This document shows positions 1 through 9,060 of a stretch of 64,000 bases of DNA, piece by piece. Below the pieces are notes generated by a model. It worked only from the letters and a program-made list of their open reading frames with translations. It was not told the DNA's origin and did not search any database. The DNA is taken from the NCBI RefSeq assembly GCF_002224365.1, contig NZ_CP022437.1, positions 4,154,001-4,218,000 on the forward strand, written 5' to 3'. Source of the stretch: Virgibacillus necropolis (GTDB taxonomy: Bacteria; Bacillota; Bacilli; Bacillales; Amphibacillaceae). Numbering within the stretch: position 1 is the stretch's first letter; each line of letters opens with the position of its first letter. Made by a program: the position numbers and the translations under genes.

Positions 1-1044
1 ATTAAGTTTCCTGATTTTATTCATACACAAAAACGTAATCCAAAAACAAACTTAAAAGACCCTAACATGACTTGGGATTTCTGGTCATTATCCCCTGAAT
101 CACTTCACCAAGTAACTTATTTACATGGCGATCGTGGTATCCCAGCTACATTACGACACATGAATGGATATGGTAGCCATACATTCAAATGGGTAAATGA
201 CCAAGGAGAGCCGTCCTGGGTGAAATATCACTTTATAGCTGAACAGGGCGTTAAAGCACTAGAAGAAAGTGTTGCGACAGAAATTGCTGGGGACAACCCA
301 GACTATCATACGGAAGATCTATTCAATTCAATTGATAGTGGAGACTTCCCTGCATGGAAGGTATACGTTCAAATTATGCCTTTTGAAGATGCAAAATCTT
401 ATAAATGGGATCCGTTTGATGTTACAAAAACGTGGTCCAAAAATGATTACCCACGTATTGAACTTGGTCGTATGGTCCTAAATCGTAATCCTGAGAATTA
501 TTTTGCTGAGGTTGAACAAGCAGCATTTTCTCCTGGAAACTTTGTACCAGGTATTGAGGCATCACCAGATAAAATGCTACAGGGTCGTCTGTTTGGATAT
601 TCTGATGCACATCGATATCGTATCGGGGCAAATCATCAACAGTTGCCGATTAACCGCCCAATAAACGAAGCGAAAAGTTATCAACGTGATGGACAAATGC
701 GTGTAGATAATAATGGCGGAGGGTCAGTAAACTATGAACCTAACAGTTTTGATGGACCAAGAGAAGATACACCATCAAAAATTAATCCATTTGAAGTATA
801 CGGAGAAGCTGATAGCGTAGTTTACGAAAATGATGATCATTTCACTCAAGCTGGTGATCTATACAGATTAATGAGCCCAGACGAAAAGGATCGTCTTATT
901 CAAGCGGTTGTAAATCACATGGAACCAGTTGAAAGAGATGATATCAAACTTCGTCAAATTGAGCATTTTTATAAAGCGGACCCTGATTACGGCGCACGCG
1001 TTGCAGCAGGATTGGGATTATCTGTTCCAGAAGAAGTAAAATAA
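1..1044 (+). CDS. katA: Vegetative catalase, C-terminal part (5' end outside window)
   Basis: Monofunctional haem catalase that disproportionates hydrogen peroxide in the cytoplasm. The frame is open from base 1, so only about the last 347 residues of a roughly 480-residue clade-3 catalase are present. Visible family landmarks are the [15 protein letters not shown] segment, the [10 protein letters not shown] strand, the [21 protein letters not shown] stretch and the proximal haem-ligand region [14 protein letters not shown], where the tyrosine binds haem iron. The C-terminal tail carries the usual helical extension. The gene ends about 140 bases before a bidirectional terminator shared with tex. 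The residues visible contain no frameshift. Family assignment is secure; the symbol is by similarity to the Bacillus enzyme. Confidence 0.95.
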   Translation: MKFPDFIHTQKRNPKTNLKDPNMTWDFWSLSPESLHQVTYLHGDRGIPATLRHMNGYGSHTFKWVNDQGEPSWVKYHFIAEQGVKALEESVATEIAGDNPDYHTEDLFNSIDSGDFPAWKVYVQIMPFEDAKSYKWDPFDVTKTWSKNDYPRIELGRMVLNRNPENYFAEVEQAAFSPGNFVPGIEASPDKMLQGRLFGYSDAHRYRIGANHQQLPINRPINEAKSYQRDGQMRVDNNGGGSVNYEPNSFDGPREDTPSKINPFEVYGEADSVVYENDDHFTQAGDLYRLMSPDEKDRLIQAVVNHMEPVERDDIKLRQIEHFYKADPDYGARVAAGLGLSVPEEVK

Positions 1045-1091
1045 TTAGATAACTAAGGCAGATAGAAGTATGGATATACTTTCTTAACTGC

Positions 1092-1179
1092 TTAGAAAAC
1101 TTGGCTTCTCGCCAGGCCTTAATGGCGAAAGCCTTAGTTGAACTTATGCAGAAAGAAAGAATTTATCCTTTCTTTCTGC
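1092..1179 (+). repeat. Short two-hairpin repeat, family D copy 1
   Basis: An 88-bp non-coding element nearly identical in layout to 25041-25127. It starts TTAGAAAACTTGGC, has a first imperfect hairpin (GGCTTCTCGCC pairing with GGCGAAAGCC), a linker CTTAGTTGAACTTAT, and a second perfect 12-bp hairpin (1148-1159 with 1168-1179). It ends in CTGCC directly against the A-tract of the katA/tex terminator. Only sequence comparison within this window supports it. Confidence 0.75.
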
Positions 1180-1180
1180 C

Positions 1181-1222
1181 AAAAAAGGATTTCTGCTTAA
1201 AATAAAGCAGAAATCCTTTTTT
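1181..1222. terminator. Bidirectional terminator between katA and tex
   Basis: A 14-bp perfect stem (1185-1198 with 1205-1218) flanked by A-tract and T-tract lies between the convergent katA and tex genes, so it can end transcription on both strands. Confidence 0.9.
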
Positions 1223-3390
1223 TAACCTTTTTCAACCATCGATAATGCAATCCTACCTTTATTCGCATCAAAGTTGTCCACCCAAACTGTTACCACATCT
1301 CCTACTGAAGCAATATCCATTGGATGCTTAACAAATTTGTTGGCCATTTTTGATATATGGACCAGTCCATCCTGTTTCACCCCAATATCAACAAAGACAC
1401 CGAAGTCCACTACATTCCTTACTGTTCCCTGCATTTCCATTCCTGGTTGCAAATCTTCCATTTTTAATACATTTTGCTTTAATATCGGTTGCGGAAAGTC
1501 ATCACGCGGGTCCCGTTCAGGACGAATTAACGCTTGCATGATGTCTTCTAACGTTAATTCTCCGATATCAAGTTTTTCTGCGACTTCTTTCTTGTTAACA
1601 TCACGAAGCTTATCCTGCAATTCACTTCTACCTAAGTCAGTTATTTTACACCCTAGCATTTCCAAGAGTTTTTTTGTTTGCGGGTAGCTTTCAGGATGAA
1701 TAGGTGTTCGATCTAACGGATGCTCCCCATCAAAGATTCGTAAAAACCCTATACTTTGCTCGTATGTTTTTGCACCTAAACGCGGGATTTTTTTCAGTTG
1801 CGTCCGTTTAGTAAACTTGCCTTCCTCGTTTCGTTTGTTCACAACGTTATTCGCAACTGTTTTGCTTAGCCCGGAAACATGCTGCAATAAACTGGATGAA
1901 GCAGTGTTCACATTAACGCCAACCTGGTTTACAGCTGTTTCTACTACGAAAGATAACGATTCATTCAGCTCTTTTTGGCTAACGTCATGCTGATATTGTC
2001 CAACTCCAATTGATTTTGGGTCTATTTTTACAAGCTCAGCCAGTGGATCCTGAACACGTCTTGCGATGGAAGCAGCACTTCTTTCTTCAACCTGTAAGTC
2101 AGGAAATTCTTCACGTGCTAATGCAGAGGCAGAATAGACACTTGCTCCGGCCTCATTTACGATGATGTACGGAACATCCAATTTATTGTTTTGAATCACA
2201 TCAGCGATAAACTGTTCTGTTTCCCGCGATGCTGTTCCATTACCAATCGCAATTAACTCTACATCGTATTTCTTCACATACTCTAATACAATTTTCTCTG
2301 ATCCTGCAAAATCATTTTTTGGTGCTGTTGGATACATAACATTGACTTTATGTACTTTCCCTGTTTCATCAACAACTGCCAGCTTACAACCTGTACGGAA
2401 GGCTGGATCAACTCCAAGTACTGTCTTCCCTTTTAAAGGGGGCTGTAATAACAGGTTTTTCAGGTTTTCAGAAAAAATCTTAATCGCTTGTTGTTCGGCT
2501 TTTTCTGTAAGTGAATTACGTATTTCCCGTGCTATTGATGGTTGGATTAACCGTTTGTAACTATCTTCAATTACCTGCTGTAAAAATACTACAAGATCGT
2601 GTTGGCTCGCAGACTTTATAGTTTTCTTTTGCAAATAGTTTAAAACGCGTTCTGTTGGCGGTTCAATGGAAACTCTTAATACATCATCTTTTTCCCCACG
2701 ATTTAATGCTAACGTTCGATGGGCCGCCAATGTACGAATTGCTTCATTATATTCATAGTACATTTCATAGACGCCTTTTTCATCTTTCTCGCGATCTTTT
2801 ACCGCTGATTCGATGGTGCCTTTTTTAAACGTTTCTCCCCTGATAAAGTCACGGTATTCTGGATCATCCGATATCCACTCTGCAATAATATCATTAGCAC
2901 CCGCTAGAACATCTTCAACTGTATGTATTTCGTGTTCTTCTGAAAGATACTTTTGTGCTTCCCCTTCTAAATCAATCTGACCCTGGTTCCATATTAATTC
3001 AGCAAATGGTTCAAGGCCTTTTTCTTTTGCTATCGTTGCCTTGGTTCGACGTTTTTGTTTATACGGTCGATATAAGTCTTCCACTCGCTGCAGTTGTGTA
3101 GCATCTGCAATTTCCTTTTCTAACTCATCTGTTAGTTTTCCTTGTTCATCAATGAGTCGAATTACTTCCTCTTTTCGACTTGCTAAGTTGACAGCATACT
3201 GCCATTTATCTTGTACTGACTTTATCTGTACTTCATCTAGACCACCTGTTATTTCCTTTCGATACCGTGCAATAAATGGAACGGTATTTCCTTCTTCCAT
3301 TAATCCAATCACTGTGTTTACTACATTTGATTTAACTGTTGTCTCTTTTGCAACCCATTTTATAATATCCTGATCAATTTCTACTGACAT
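1222..3390 (-). CDS. tex: Tex-type RNA-binding transcription accessory protein
   Basis: Homologue of Bacillus YdcI and Pseudomonas/Bordetella Tex, a cytosolic nucleic-acid-binding protein linked to transcription. At about 722 residues it has family length. Order seen: N-terminal helical Tex domain, YqgF/RNase H-like fold around the LGVDPAFRTGCKLAVVD segment, helix-hairpin-helix region near SIGFLRIF, and a C-terminal S1 domain (GTVRNVVDFGVFVDIGVKQDGLVHIS). I chose the ATG at 3390 because a GGAGGT site precedes it at good spacing; the upstream ATG at 3405 overlaps that site. It lies downstream of rsbX on the same strand with a terminator between them, as in B. subtilis gene order. Confidence 0.95.
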   Translation of the reverse strand: MSVEIDQDIIKWVAKETTVKSNVVNTVIGLMEEGNTVPFIARYRKEITGGLDEVQIKSVQDKWQYAVNLASRKEEVIRLIDEQGKLTDELEKEIADATQLQRVEDLYRPYKQKRRTKATIAKEKGLEPFAELIWNQGQIDLEGEAQKYLSEEHEIHTVEDVLAGANDIIAEWISDDPEYRDFIRGETFKKGTIESAVKDREKDEKGVYEMYYEYNEAIRTLAAHRTLALNRGEKDDVLRVSIEPPTERVLNYLQKKTIKSASQHDLVVFLQQVIEDSYKRLIQPSIAREIRNSLTEKAEQQAIKIFSENLKNLLLQPPLKGKTVLGVDPAFRTGCKLAVVDETGKVHKVNVMYPTAPKNDFAGSEKIVLEYVKKYDVELIAIGNGTASRETEQFIADVIQNNKLDVPYIIVNEAGASVYSASALAREEFPDLQVEERSAASIARRVQDPLAELVKIDPKSIGVGQYQHDVSQKELNESLSFVVETAVNQVGVNVNTASSSLLQHVSGLSKTVANNVVNKRNEEGKFTKRTQLKKIPRLGAKTYEQSIGFLRIFDGEHPLDRTPIHPESYPQTKKLLEMLGCKITDLGRSELQDKLRDVNKKEVAEKLDIGELTLEDIMQALIRPERDPRDDFPQPILKQNVLKMEDLQPGMEMQGTVRNVVDFGVFVDIGVKQDGLVHISKMANKFVKHPMDIASVGDVVTVWVDNFDANKGRIALSMVEKG

Positions 3391-3459
3391 CTTACTACCT
3401 CCCATAATTACACTACACTAATTTTACCAAAGTTCACTAATAAAGCATAATGACTCACG

Positions 3460-3487
3460 AAAAAAGACCAGCCATAGTACGCTGATC
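3460..3487 (-). terminator. Terminator after rsbX
   Basis: Read on the minus strand, GATCAGC pairs with GCTGGTC (one G-T wobble) around an 8-base loop and is followed by six T. It closes the sigB operon before tex. Confidence 0.7.
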
Positions 3488-3491
3488 CCTT

Positions 3492-4091
3492 CTATCCAGA
3501 ATAACGGATTGCAATTAATGTTGTATCATCAACTTTTGATTGGCCTTTTCTATACTCATATGTTGCAATAATCTCATTAACTTTTCCATTTAAAAAATAG
3601 CGTTGTGCTAGCTCTGTATCGGAAACTCCATCTGAAAACATAATAAAGTTCATTACTCGATCGAGGTTGTCATTTTCTACCTTAAATTTACGATGTTGCC
3701 CAGCAAGATACCCTGCATTAGGGATATTTCGTTTCTTTTTTCCACCCTCTGGGATTGTTATAACGCCAATATTTCCTATAGAGGAAAATGAATAGCGTTT
3801 CCTACCAAAGTCGAGTTTCAGAATACCCAGCACGGCTCCGCGTTTTCCTGAAAGCTTTTGATTGCATTCTTTTATAATTTGTTCAATCGGTGCATGAATA
3901 TTATTCTTAATGATTTCGACGACTATTTGCGATGATTCCCTCGCAAATTCGCCACTACCTAATCCATCTGCAAGCGCACAGACAAACTCATTTTCAGTTT
4001 CAGTGTAAAAGTAACTATCTCCACAATAATAGTTCCCTTTTTTCGCCTTTTGATAGACGGAAACTTCAACTTTACTTCCTTCTATACTCAA
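3492..4091 (-). CDS. rsbX: Phosphoserine phosphatase RsbX, feedback regulator of SigB
   Basis: PP2C-family phosphatase that removes phosphate from the stressosome proteins RsbS and RsbR and resets the SigB pathway. The 199-residue length matches the family. PP2C motifs are visible: GDSYFY near the N terminus, ADGLGSG, the FSDGVSD aspartate motif and a terminal DDTTLIAIR. The TTG start at 4091 is preceded by GGAGG at 7 bases and overlaps the sigB stop by 4 bases, so translation is coupled. Last gene of the sigB operon. Confidence 0.95.
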   Translation of the reverse strand: MSIEGSKVEVSVYQKAKKGNYYCGDSYFYTETENEFVCALADGLGSGEFARESSQIVVEIIKNNIHAPIEQIIKECNQKLSGKRGAVLGILKLDFGRKRYSFSSIGNIGVITIPEGGKKKRNIPNAGYLAGQHRKFKVENDNLDRVMNFIMFSDGVSDTELAQRYFLNGKVNEIIATYEYRKGQSKVDDTTLIAIRYSG

Positions 4092-4879
4092 TCAAAAACC
4101 TCCGTACTTTCGGACTGAATAGCTTCGCGAAGTTTAAGTAGTGCACGTCGTTGTAACCTTGAAACATGCATTTGAGAAATATCCAGCAGTTCACCTGTTT
4201 CCTTTTGACTTAAGTTATCAAAATACGTACAACGCAAAATTTCTTGTTCCCTTTCAGTAAGAACCGGTAAAATTTTCTCAAGCAACATTTTCTGATCTAT
4301 ATTATCATAGCCATTTTCGTCACTTCCCACTAAATCCAAAATCGCTACAGTGCTTCCATCTGAGTCCGCTTCCACTTTTCGATCAACAGACAATGCTTTA
4401 TAGCTCTTGCCCATTTCCATGGTTTCTAAAATGTCTTCTTCAGATACCTCTAAGTACTCGGCAATTTCACGTACAGAGGGAGACCGTTGATCCATAATTG
4501 TTAATTCATCTACAGCTTTTCTTATTTTCGGTCCAAGTTCCTTTATTCGACGCGGAACATGGACACTCCATGTTTTATCACGGATAAATCGCTTAATTTC
4601 ACCAATTATAGTTGGAATTGCAAAAGACTCAAATGATTTACCAAAACTCGCATCAAACCTTCGAATAGCAGCCAATAAACCAATCATTCCAACCTGCACA
4701 AGATCTTCATGTATGCCACTATTTTTTGAATACTTTCTAGCAATAGAAGACACAAGATCTTTATACGTTAAAACGACTTTTTCTTTGACTTCACTATCAT
4801 CAGGATTTTCTTTTAGATGTTCGATCCATTGGTAAACCTCATCACTACCCTTATTGTGTGGACGAGATTTGGTTGCCAT
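4088..4879 (-). CDS. sigB: General stress sigma factor SigB
   Basis: Alternative sigma factor that directs RNA polymerase to general-stress promoters. The 263-residue protein has region 2 (HEDLVQVGMIGLLAAIRRFD, IGEIKRFIRDKTWSVHVPRR), region 3 (SPSVREIAEYLEVSEEDI) and region 4 with the helix-turn-helix (LSQKETGELLDISQMHVSRL). It overlaps rsbW by 29 bases upstream and rsbX downstream; the ATG has an AGGGGTGG site. Activity is expected to be held by RsbW and released by dephosphorylated RsbV, known from the Bacillus system. An upstream SigB-type promoter (5733-5758) makes the rsbV-rsbW-sigB-rsbX part autoregulated. Confidence 0.97.
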   Translation of the reverse strand: MATKSRPHNKGSDEVYQWIEHLKENPDDSEVKEKVVLTYKDLVSSIARKYSKNSGIHEDLVQVGMIGLLAAIRRFDASFGKSFESFAIPTIIGEIKRFIRDKTWSVHVPRRIKELGPKIRKAVDELTIMDQRSPSVREIAEYLEVSEEDILETMEMGKSYKALSVDRKVEADSDGSTVAILDLVGSDENGYDNIDQKMLLEKILPVLTEREQEILRCTYFDNLSQKETGELLDISQMHVSRLQRRALLKLREAIQSESTEVFD

Positions 4880-5324
4880 CGTGATCCACCCCTGTTTCCT
4901 GAAGGTACTTGGTCATTAGAACAATAACACCATGATTATTGTTTATTTCCACCTTGTCCATTAAGGCATTAATAAGAAAGAGTCCAAACCCCCCCTCGCG
5001 TAAGGTCTCTACAGATTCACTGTGCTTATAAGGACCAATCCCTCCCTTAATTTCGTTTAGATCAAAACTTCCTCCGTGATCCGCAACCATTATCTCTAGG
5101 CGGTCTTCATAAACACCAAACCCGATCGTCACCTCACCATCACCATCAGCATAGGCATGATTAACTGCATTTGTAATAGCCTCTGAAATGGATACCTTTA
5201 AATCCTCAATCTCTTCATAGGAAAATCCCATTCTATTCGCAATTCCTGATATACTTAAACGAACAACCCCAACGTATTCCGCTTTTGCAGGAACCTTCAT
5301 TTCAATAAAGTCAAATCTTTCCAT
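4851..5324 (-). CDS. rsbW: Anti-sigma-B factor and serine kinase RsbW
   Basis: Binds SigB and phosphorylates RsbV. A GHKL ATPase fold is visible in 157 residues: the N-box SEAITNAVNHAYADG, the G1-like MVADHGGSFD and the GGFGLFLI loop. Usual family length. The ATG at 5324 has an AGAGGTGG site and follows the rsbV stop by two bases; the 3' end overlaps sigB by 29 bases, typical of tight stoichiometric coupling of partner-switch proteins. Confidence 0.96.
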   Translation of the reverse strand: MERFDFIEMKVPAKAEYVGVVRLSISGIANRMGFSYEEIEDLKVSISEAITNAVNHAYADGDGEVTIGFGVYEDRLEIMVADHGGSFDLNEIKGGIGPYKHSESVETLREGGFGLFLINALMDKVEINNNHGVIVLMTKYLQETGVDHDGNQISSTQ

Positions 5325-5326
5325 TA

Positions 5327-5656
5327 TTACTGTCCACCTCTTATTCCATCACTAATTTCCATAATTTCATCCAAGCCAGTTATTTTAAATAAACGCAACA
5401 CACGATCCTGTAAATTTATTAGTCTTAAATGACTGTCAAATTCTTTTGTTGATTTTAAAGCACTAATAAAAACACCGAGACCTGTACTATCCATGTAACC
5501 AACTTGATCTAGATCAACTTCAACGGTTTTTCCGTTTATTTTTGTTAATGGTAATAAGGCATCTTTTAATTTAGGTGCTGTATACGCATCAATCTCACCT
5601 GACAGGATAACGTTTGACTTATTATTTTCTTCTACGACATCAACCACTAAATTCAT
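5327..5656 (-). CDS. rsbV: Anti-anti-sigma factor RsbV
   Basis: STAS-domain protein that, when unphosphorylated, sequesters RsbW and frees SigB. The phosphoacceptor serine lies in VGYMDSTGLGVFIS. 109-110 residues, typical. Two ATGs are possible; I prefer 5656 because AGGAGGAT sits eight bases upstream, whereas it abuts the ATG at 5662. First gene after the internal SigB-dependent promoter. Confidence 0.95.
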   Translation of the reverse strand: MNLVVDVVEENNKSNVILSGEIDAYTAPKLKDALLPLTKINGKTVEVDLDQVGYMDSTGLGVFISALKSTKEFDSHLRLINLQDRVLRLFKITGLDEIMEISDGIRGGQ

Positions 5657-5732
5657 TTGCATATCCTCCTATAATTAAAGCCCAGCTCTACTAGTAACCT
5701 GGTGCTGACTCATACATTTCAATAAATTTTTA

Positions 5733-5758
5733 TTACCCGATTAATTAGTAAGATAAAC
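5733..5758 (-). promoter_or_regulatory. SigB-dependent promoter upstream of rsbV
   Basis: On the minus strand GTTTAT (5753-5758) and GGGTAA (5733-5738) are separated by 14 bases, matching the known SigB consensus GTTTAA-N12-14-GGGTAT. It lies immediately after the rsbU stop, the same location as the autoregulatory promoter of the B. subtilis sigB operon. Confidence 0.8.
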
Positions 5759-6763
5759 TTATTTCCGTAATATAATTAAAGTGAAATCATCACGGAGCTG
5801 GAAGTTTTGAAGTCGCTCAAAGTATTTGTACACAAGGTCAACCATTTTTTGTGCTGGTAAATGGACGTGTTGCCTGATGATATCTAGTACTTCTTCACTT
5901 TCAATAAAACGATCGCCTTGGCGACATTCTGTGACCCCATCAGTAAGTAAGATGACCATATCCCCATCTTCCATGGAACTTTCATATTGCTTATATTTTG
6001 TTTCTTTTGAAACCCCTAATACAAGACCTTTTGCTTCAATTTCTTTAAATGTATTTGTTTTAGCACTATAAAAGTACCCTGGCTCATGACCTGCAGTTGA
6101 ATATAAAAGTTTCCCGTCCTTGGGATTATATTGTGCATAAAACATCGTAATAAACATACTTGGGTCAACGTTTCGCTCGACAACACGATTTAAATTTCCA
6201 AGAATAGTTTTTGGATTCATTGTTTGTTCGGGGAAACTGTCCATGGAATATTTAATCATCGACATGCAAAGAGCAGCAGGAATACCTTTTCCGATTACAT
6301 CAGCAACTGCCACACCAAGTGAGCCGTCTTCCCCTTTAATAAAGTGGTAATAATCACCATTCAATTGGTGAGCAGGGACACTAATAGCTCCGATTTCTAA
6401 GCCCTCTATCTCAGGCTTCGACGTGGCTAACAATGTATCTTGCATCCCTGCAGCAACAGATATTTCAGATTTCAATTCAATTTGTTTCTCGCGTAGTGTT
6501 TGATACTCTTGATGTGCAAGACCATACGAAATCATAGATTCCATTAAAAAATCCATTGAACGCTGAAAGTCTACAAATAAATCGGGGTATATTTCCGCTA
6601 ATGCCTGATTGTGCAAGCTTACAATTTCCTCTGGTAGTATATTATTTTTTATAAACGTTTTACTTATTTGTTCTGCACCGTATAAGGATTGTTCATCTTG
6701 TGTTTCAATATAATGCTTCAACAAATCTTTATAATTAGCAGCGTCTATTTTCATCGTATCCAC
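5759..6763 (-). CDS. rsbU: PP2C phosphatase RsbU, environmental stress branch activator of SigB
   Basis: Dephosphorylates RsbV when bound by RsbT. The 334-residue protein has an N-terminal helical RsbT-binding domain (about 1-85), a coiled-coil linker (about 90-115) and a PP2C domain with GDYYHF, VADVIGKG, LLTDGVTE and the terminal DDFTLIIL metal-site motif. The GTG at 6763 is preceded by AAGGTGGG at about seven bases, better than the ATG at 6754. Unlike the tight rsbT-rsbU junction in B. subtilis, here 121 bases including a hairpin and a family A repeat separate the two genes. Confidence 0.95.
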   Translation of the reverse strand: MDTMKIDAANYKDLLKHYIETQDEQSLYGAEQISKTFIKNNILPEEIVSLHNQALAEIYPDLFVDFQRSMDFLMESMISYGLAHQEYQTLREKQIELKSEISVAAGMQDTLLATSKPEIEGLEIGAISVPAHQLNGDYYHFIKGEDGSLGVAVADVIGKGIPAALCMSMIKYSMDSFPEQTMNPKTILGNLNRVVERNVDPSMFITMFYAQYNPKDGKLLYSTAGHEPGYFYSAKTNTFKEIEAKGLVLGVSKETKYKQYESSMEDGDMVILLTDGVTECRQGDRFIESEEVLDIIRQHVHLPAQKMVDLVYKYFERLQNFQLRDDFTLIILRK

Positions 6764-6786
6764 ACTGTTCCCACCTTTTTAAAAAT

Positions 6787-6879
6787 ACAAAAGGGTTAAC
6801 CTAAACTAGAGTTTGTTCAAAAAAGTCACCAAATGATAAACGACTTTTTGAACACGCACTATAAGCCTAACCCTTTTGT
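6787..6879. repeat. Hairpin with embedded 49-bp family A repeat, rsbT-rsbU junction
   Basis: The arms 6787-6798 and 6868-6879 are a perfect 12-bp inverted repeat. Between them, 6809-6857 is a minimal family A element: GTTCAAAAAAGTCACC at one end and GACTTTTTGAACACGC at the other. ACTA occurs on both sides (6805-6808 and 6858-6861), a possible 4-bp target duplication. Confidence 0.7.
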
Positions 6880-6884
6880 AATCG

Positions 6885-7286
6885 CTACCGCTTCCATTTA
6901 ATCGCTTTTATTTCTGTTCCTTTGCCTAATTCAGACTTGATATCGAATTCATCCATCAATCTTCTAACCCCTGGAAGTCCAGCGCCTAGCCCACCTGATG
7001 TGGTATACCCGTCTTCCATTACTTGGCTAATATCATTAATTCCTGGTCCAGCATCAATAGCTATCATGCGGATTCCTTTTTGATTAATCGTATCAATCAC
7101 TTCAAAACAAATCTTTCCATCTCCAGCATACAAATAAATATTGCGAGCTAATTCGGATATCGCAGTAGCTATTCGGGCTTGATCAACTGTTCCAAAGCCC
7201 GTTTTTCTGGCAATGTCTCGACCCACTTGCCTAGCCCCAACGATATCCCACTCTTTTTTAATATTTACACAGGATTGAAGGTTCAT
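6885..7286 (-). CDS. rsbT: Serine kinase RsbT, switch protein of the stressosome
   Basis: Phosphorylates RsbR and RsbS, then leaves the stressosome to activate RsbU. The 133 residues show the GHKL kinase fold: N-box SELARNIYLYAGDG, G1 IDAGPGI and the GGLGAGLPGVRRLMD lid region. The ATG at 7286 has a GGGGGT site and follows the rsbS stop by three bases, so rsbR-rsbS-rsbT are one translation unit. Confidence 0.96.
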   Translation of the reverse strand: MNLQSCVNIKKEWDIVGARQVGRDIARKTGFGTVDQARIATAISELARNIYLYAGDGKICFEVIDTINQKGIRMIAIDAGPGINDISQVMEDGYTTSGGLGAGLPGVRRLMDEFDIKSELGKGTEIKAIKWKR

Positions 7287-7289
7287 TCG

Positions 7290-7646
7290 TTATACCCCCA
7301 ATTCCTGATGAAGTTTAATTAACCCTTGTTCAATATCCAAAGCTGTAGGTACATCCTTTAAATGAATTCCAAGATCAATTAGTGTTACCGCTACAGCAGG
7401 TTGAATACCAGTTAAAACTACTCTTGCCCCCATTAAGTCTGACATCGTAACCACATCACCTAATACTTTCGCAATAAACGAATCAATAATTTCAACAGAA
7501 GTTAAATCAATAACAACACCAGTGGCACCACTTTTATGAATTTTATTTAATAAATCTTCTTGAAACTGAATAGCTGTATTATCATCAAGCTCTGTTTGAA
7601 TCGAGATTAATAAATAGTTGTGTAACTTCAGAATCGGTATACGCAT
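7290..7646 (-). CDS. rsbS: Stressosome scaffold protein RsbS
   Basis: Single STAS-domain protein (118 residues) forming the stressosome core with RsbR; unphosphorylated RsbS traps RsbT. The phosphoacceptor serine is in [14 protein letters not shown]. Start ATG 7646 has GGGAGTGAT upstream; four bases separate it from rsbR. Expected partners are the neighbouring RsbR and RsbT. Confidence 0.96.
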   Translation of the reverse strand: MRIPILKLHNYLLISIQTELDDNTAIQFQEDLLNKIHKSGATGVVIDLTSVEIIDSFIAKVLGDVVTMSDLMGARVVLTGIQPAVAVTLIDLGIHLKDVPTALDIEQGLIKLHQELGV

Positions 7647-7650
7647 GTCA

Positions 7651-8520
7651 TCACTCCCCAGTTAATGAATTTAAAATGGTTTCAATTTCCTCGTCTTTTG
7701 TTTCTATATCTTCTATTTTACGATTTGTCATTTCTAATGCTTTTTGAAAACCTTTTTTCAAGGAGCTTTTTGTTGGGAATTTTCCAAGATCAATCCCAAG
7801 ATTTACAATAGTTTGGGCAATTTCCGGTCTAATCCCCACTAGAATGCATGTGGATCCGATTAAACGAACCGCTTCTGCTGCCTGAATGATGTGATGCGCG
7901 ACCATGGTATCCACAACAGGTACACCTGTAATATCAATCAAAACAACATCTGAGTTATGCTTAATCGCCCCTTCAAGTAGATTCTCCATGATTAATTTCG
8001 CTCGCTCCGTGTCAATTGTACCTATTAAAGGCATAACTGTAATCCCATCCATTACAGGGATTAGCGGTGCGGATAATTCTTGTAAGGCAACTCGTTGTAA
8101 GGATACAATATGTTCCCAGCTACCAGAATACTCATTCACAAGTTGGCGGATGATTGGTTCCACCCATCTATCAACACTCTTTAATACGTTTGAAATATAA
8201 TCGGAATCGACTTGTTCAGATTGACCTAGGATAAATTCAACTGTTACGCGCCTAAACACCTGGAGACCATCTGTGATATAACTTAACGGCCATCCTAAGT
8301 TTATTAGTTTTTCAGAGAAATCCTCTAATGTTTTCGTTGAGCCTTCTCCTTTAATACTAGTAAAAATAACATTTACAAATTCCCTATTTGTACTTTCAAA
8401 TAACTCATCAGACACTGTCGCAGTATAGTTTTGTTCTTTTAGAGAGTCAATTTCATCTAGCCACATATGAACAATTGTGTCACTGTTAGTCAATGCAATT
8501 TCTTTAAACTTTTTATCCAC
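7651..8520 (-). CDS. rsbRA: Stressosome sensor protein RsbR (RsbRA type)
   Basis: 289 residues: a non-haem globin-like N-terminal sensor domain (about 1-140), linker helix, and a C-terminal STAS domain beginning at [19 protein letters not shown] with the phosphoacceptor threonine region [16 protein letters not shown] 30-residue acidic tail follows the STAS domain. GTG start at 8520 with AGGAGGC upstream. It heads the rsbR-rsbS-rsbT-rsbU run and is downstream of the ndoA terminator. Confidence 0.95.
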   Translation of the reverse strand: MDKKFKEIALTNSDTIVHMWLDEIDSLKEQNYTATVSDELFESTNREFVNVIFTSIKGEGSTKTLEDFSEKLINLGWPLSYITDGLQVFRRVTVEFILGQSEQVDSDYISNVLKSVDRWVEPIIRQLVNEYSGSWEHIVSLQRVALQELSAPLIPVMDGITVMPLIGTIDTERAKLIMENLLEGAIKHNSDVVLIDITGVPVVDTMVAHHIIQAAEAVRLIGSTCILVGIRPEIAQTIVNLGIDLGKFPTKSSLKKGFQKALEMTNRKIEDIETKDEEIETILNSLTGE

Positions 8521-8657
8521 TGATATGCCTCCTGTTATGCTCTTTGTATTTTCATTTATGTATAGCTAAGTACCTATTTTTTACATAATTCGTCAAAAAT
8601 CGTCTATTTAATCGTATTGACTTATTATAACATAAACGGTATTAAAGTATTAAACAT

Positions 8658-8692
8658 AAAAAAACCCTGCTAAAATAGTTTAACAAGGGTTG
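8658..8692 (-). terminator. Terminator after ndoA
   Basis: On the minus strand AACCCTTGTTAAA pairs with TTTAGCAGGGTT and is followed by seven T. It separates the toxin-antitoxin unit from rsbR. Confidence 0.75.
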
Positions 8693-8705
8693 TCACTTTG
8701 AGATC

Positions 8706-9056
8706 TTACATGTCTTTAAGTCCAAGACTTATTTCCAATGCTTGATCTATTTTTTTCATCATTTCATTGTCTAACTTTGTAATCTTATCTGTTAGTCTTT
8801 GTTTATCGAGTGTCCGAATTTGTTCTAGCAATATCACAGAATTACGATCAAACCCATACCGCTTCGCATTAATCTCAACATGTGTTGGTAGCTTTGCTTT
8901 TTGAATTTGAGCAGTAATTGCTGCAACAATTACTGTAGGACTAAACCTATTTCCGATATCATTTTGTAAGATCAATACTGGACGTATACCTCCCTGTTCT
9001 GATCCTACCACAGGGGATAAGTCAGCGAAATATACTTCACCACGTTGAACGATCAA
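8706..9056 (-). CDS. ndoA: Endoribonuclease toxin NdoA (MazF family)
   Basis: Sequence-specific mRNA interferase. 116 residues with the MazF fold: [29 protein letters not shown] at the N terminus and [16 protein letters not shown]; the conserved arginine of GGIRPVLI and the threonine/serine of the second strand are present, so it looks active. TTG start at 9056 has GGGGTG upstream; it follows the antitoxin stop by four bases, the usual antitoxin-first order. Confidence 0.95.
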   Translation of the reverse strand: MIVQRGEVYFADLSPVVGSEQGGIRPVLILQNDIGNRFSPTVIVAAITAQIQKAKLPTHVEINAKRYGFDRNSVILLEQIRTLDKQRLTDKITKLDNEMMKKIDQALEISLGLKDM

Positions 9057-9060
9057 ATTA

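Noticed and set aside
1500-3370. Long plus-strand open frames across tex
   Set aside because: Antisense to a strongly conserved coding gene and serine/cysteine-rich, as expected for shadows.
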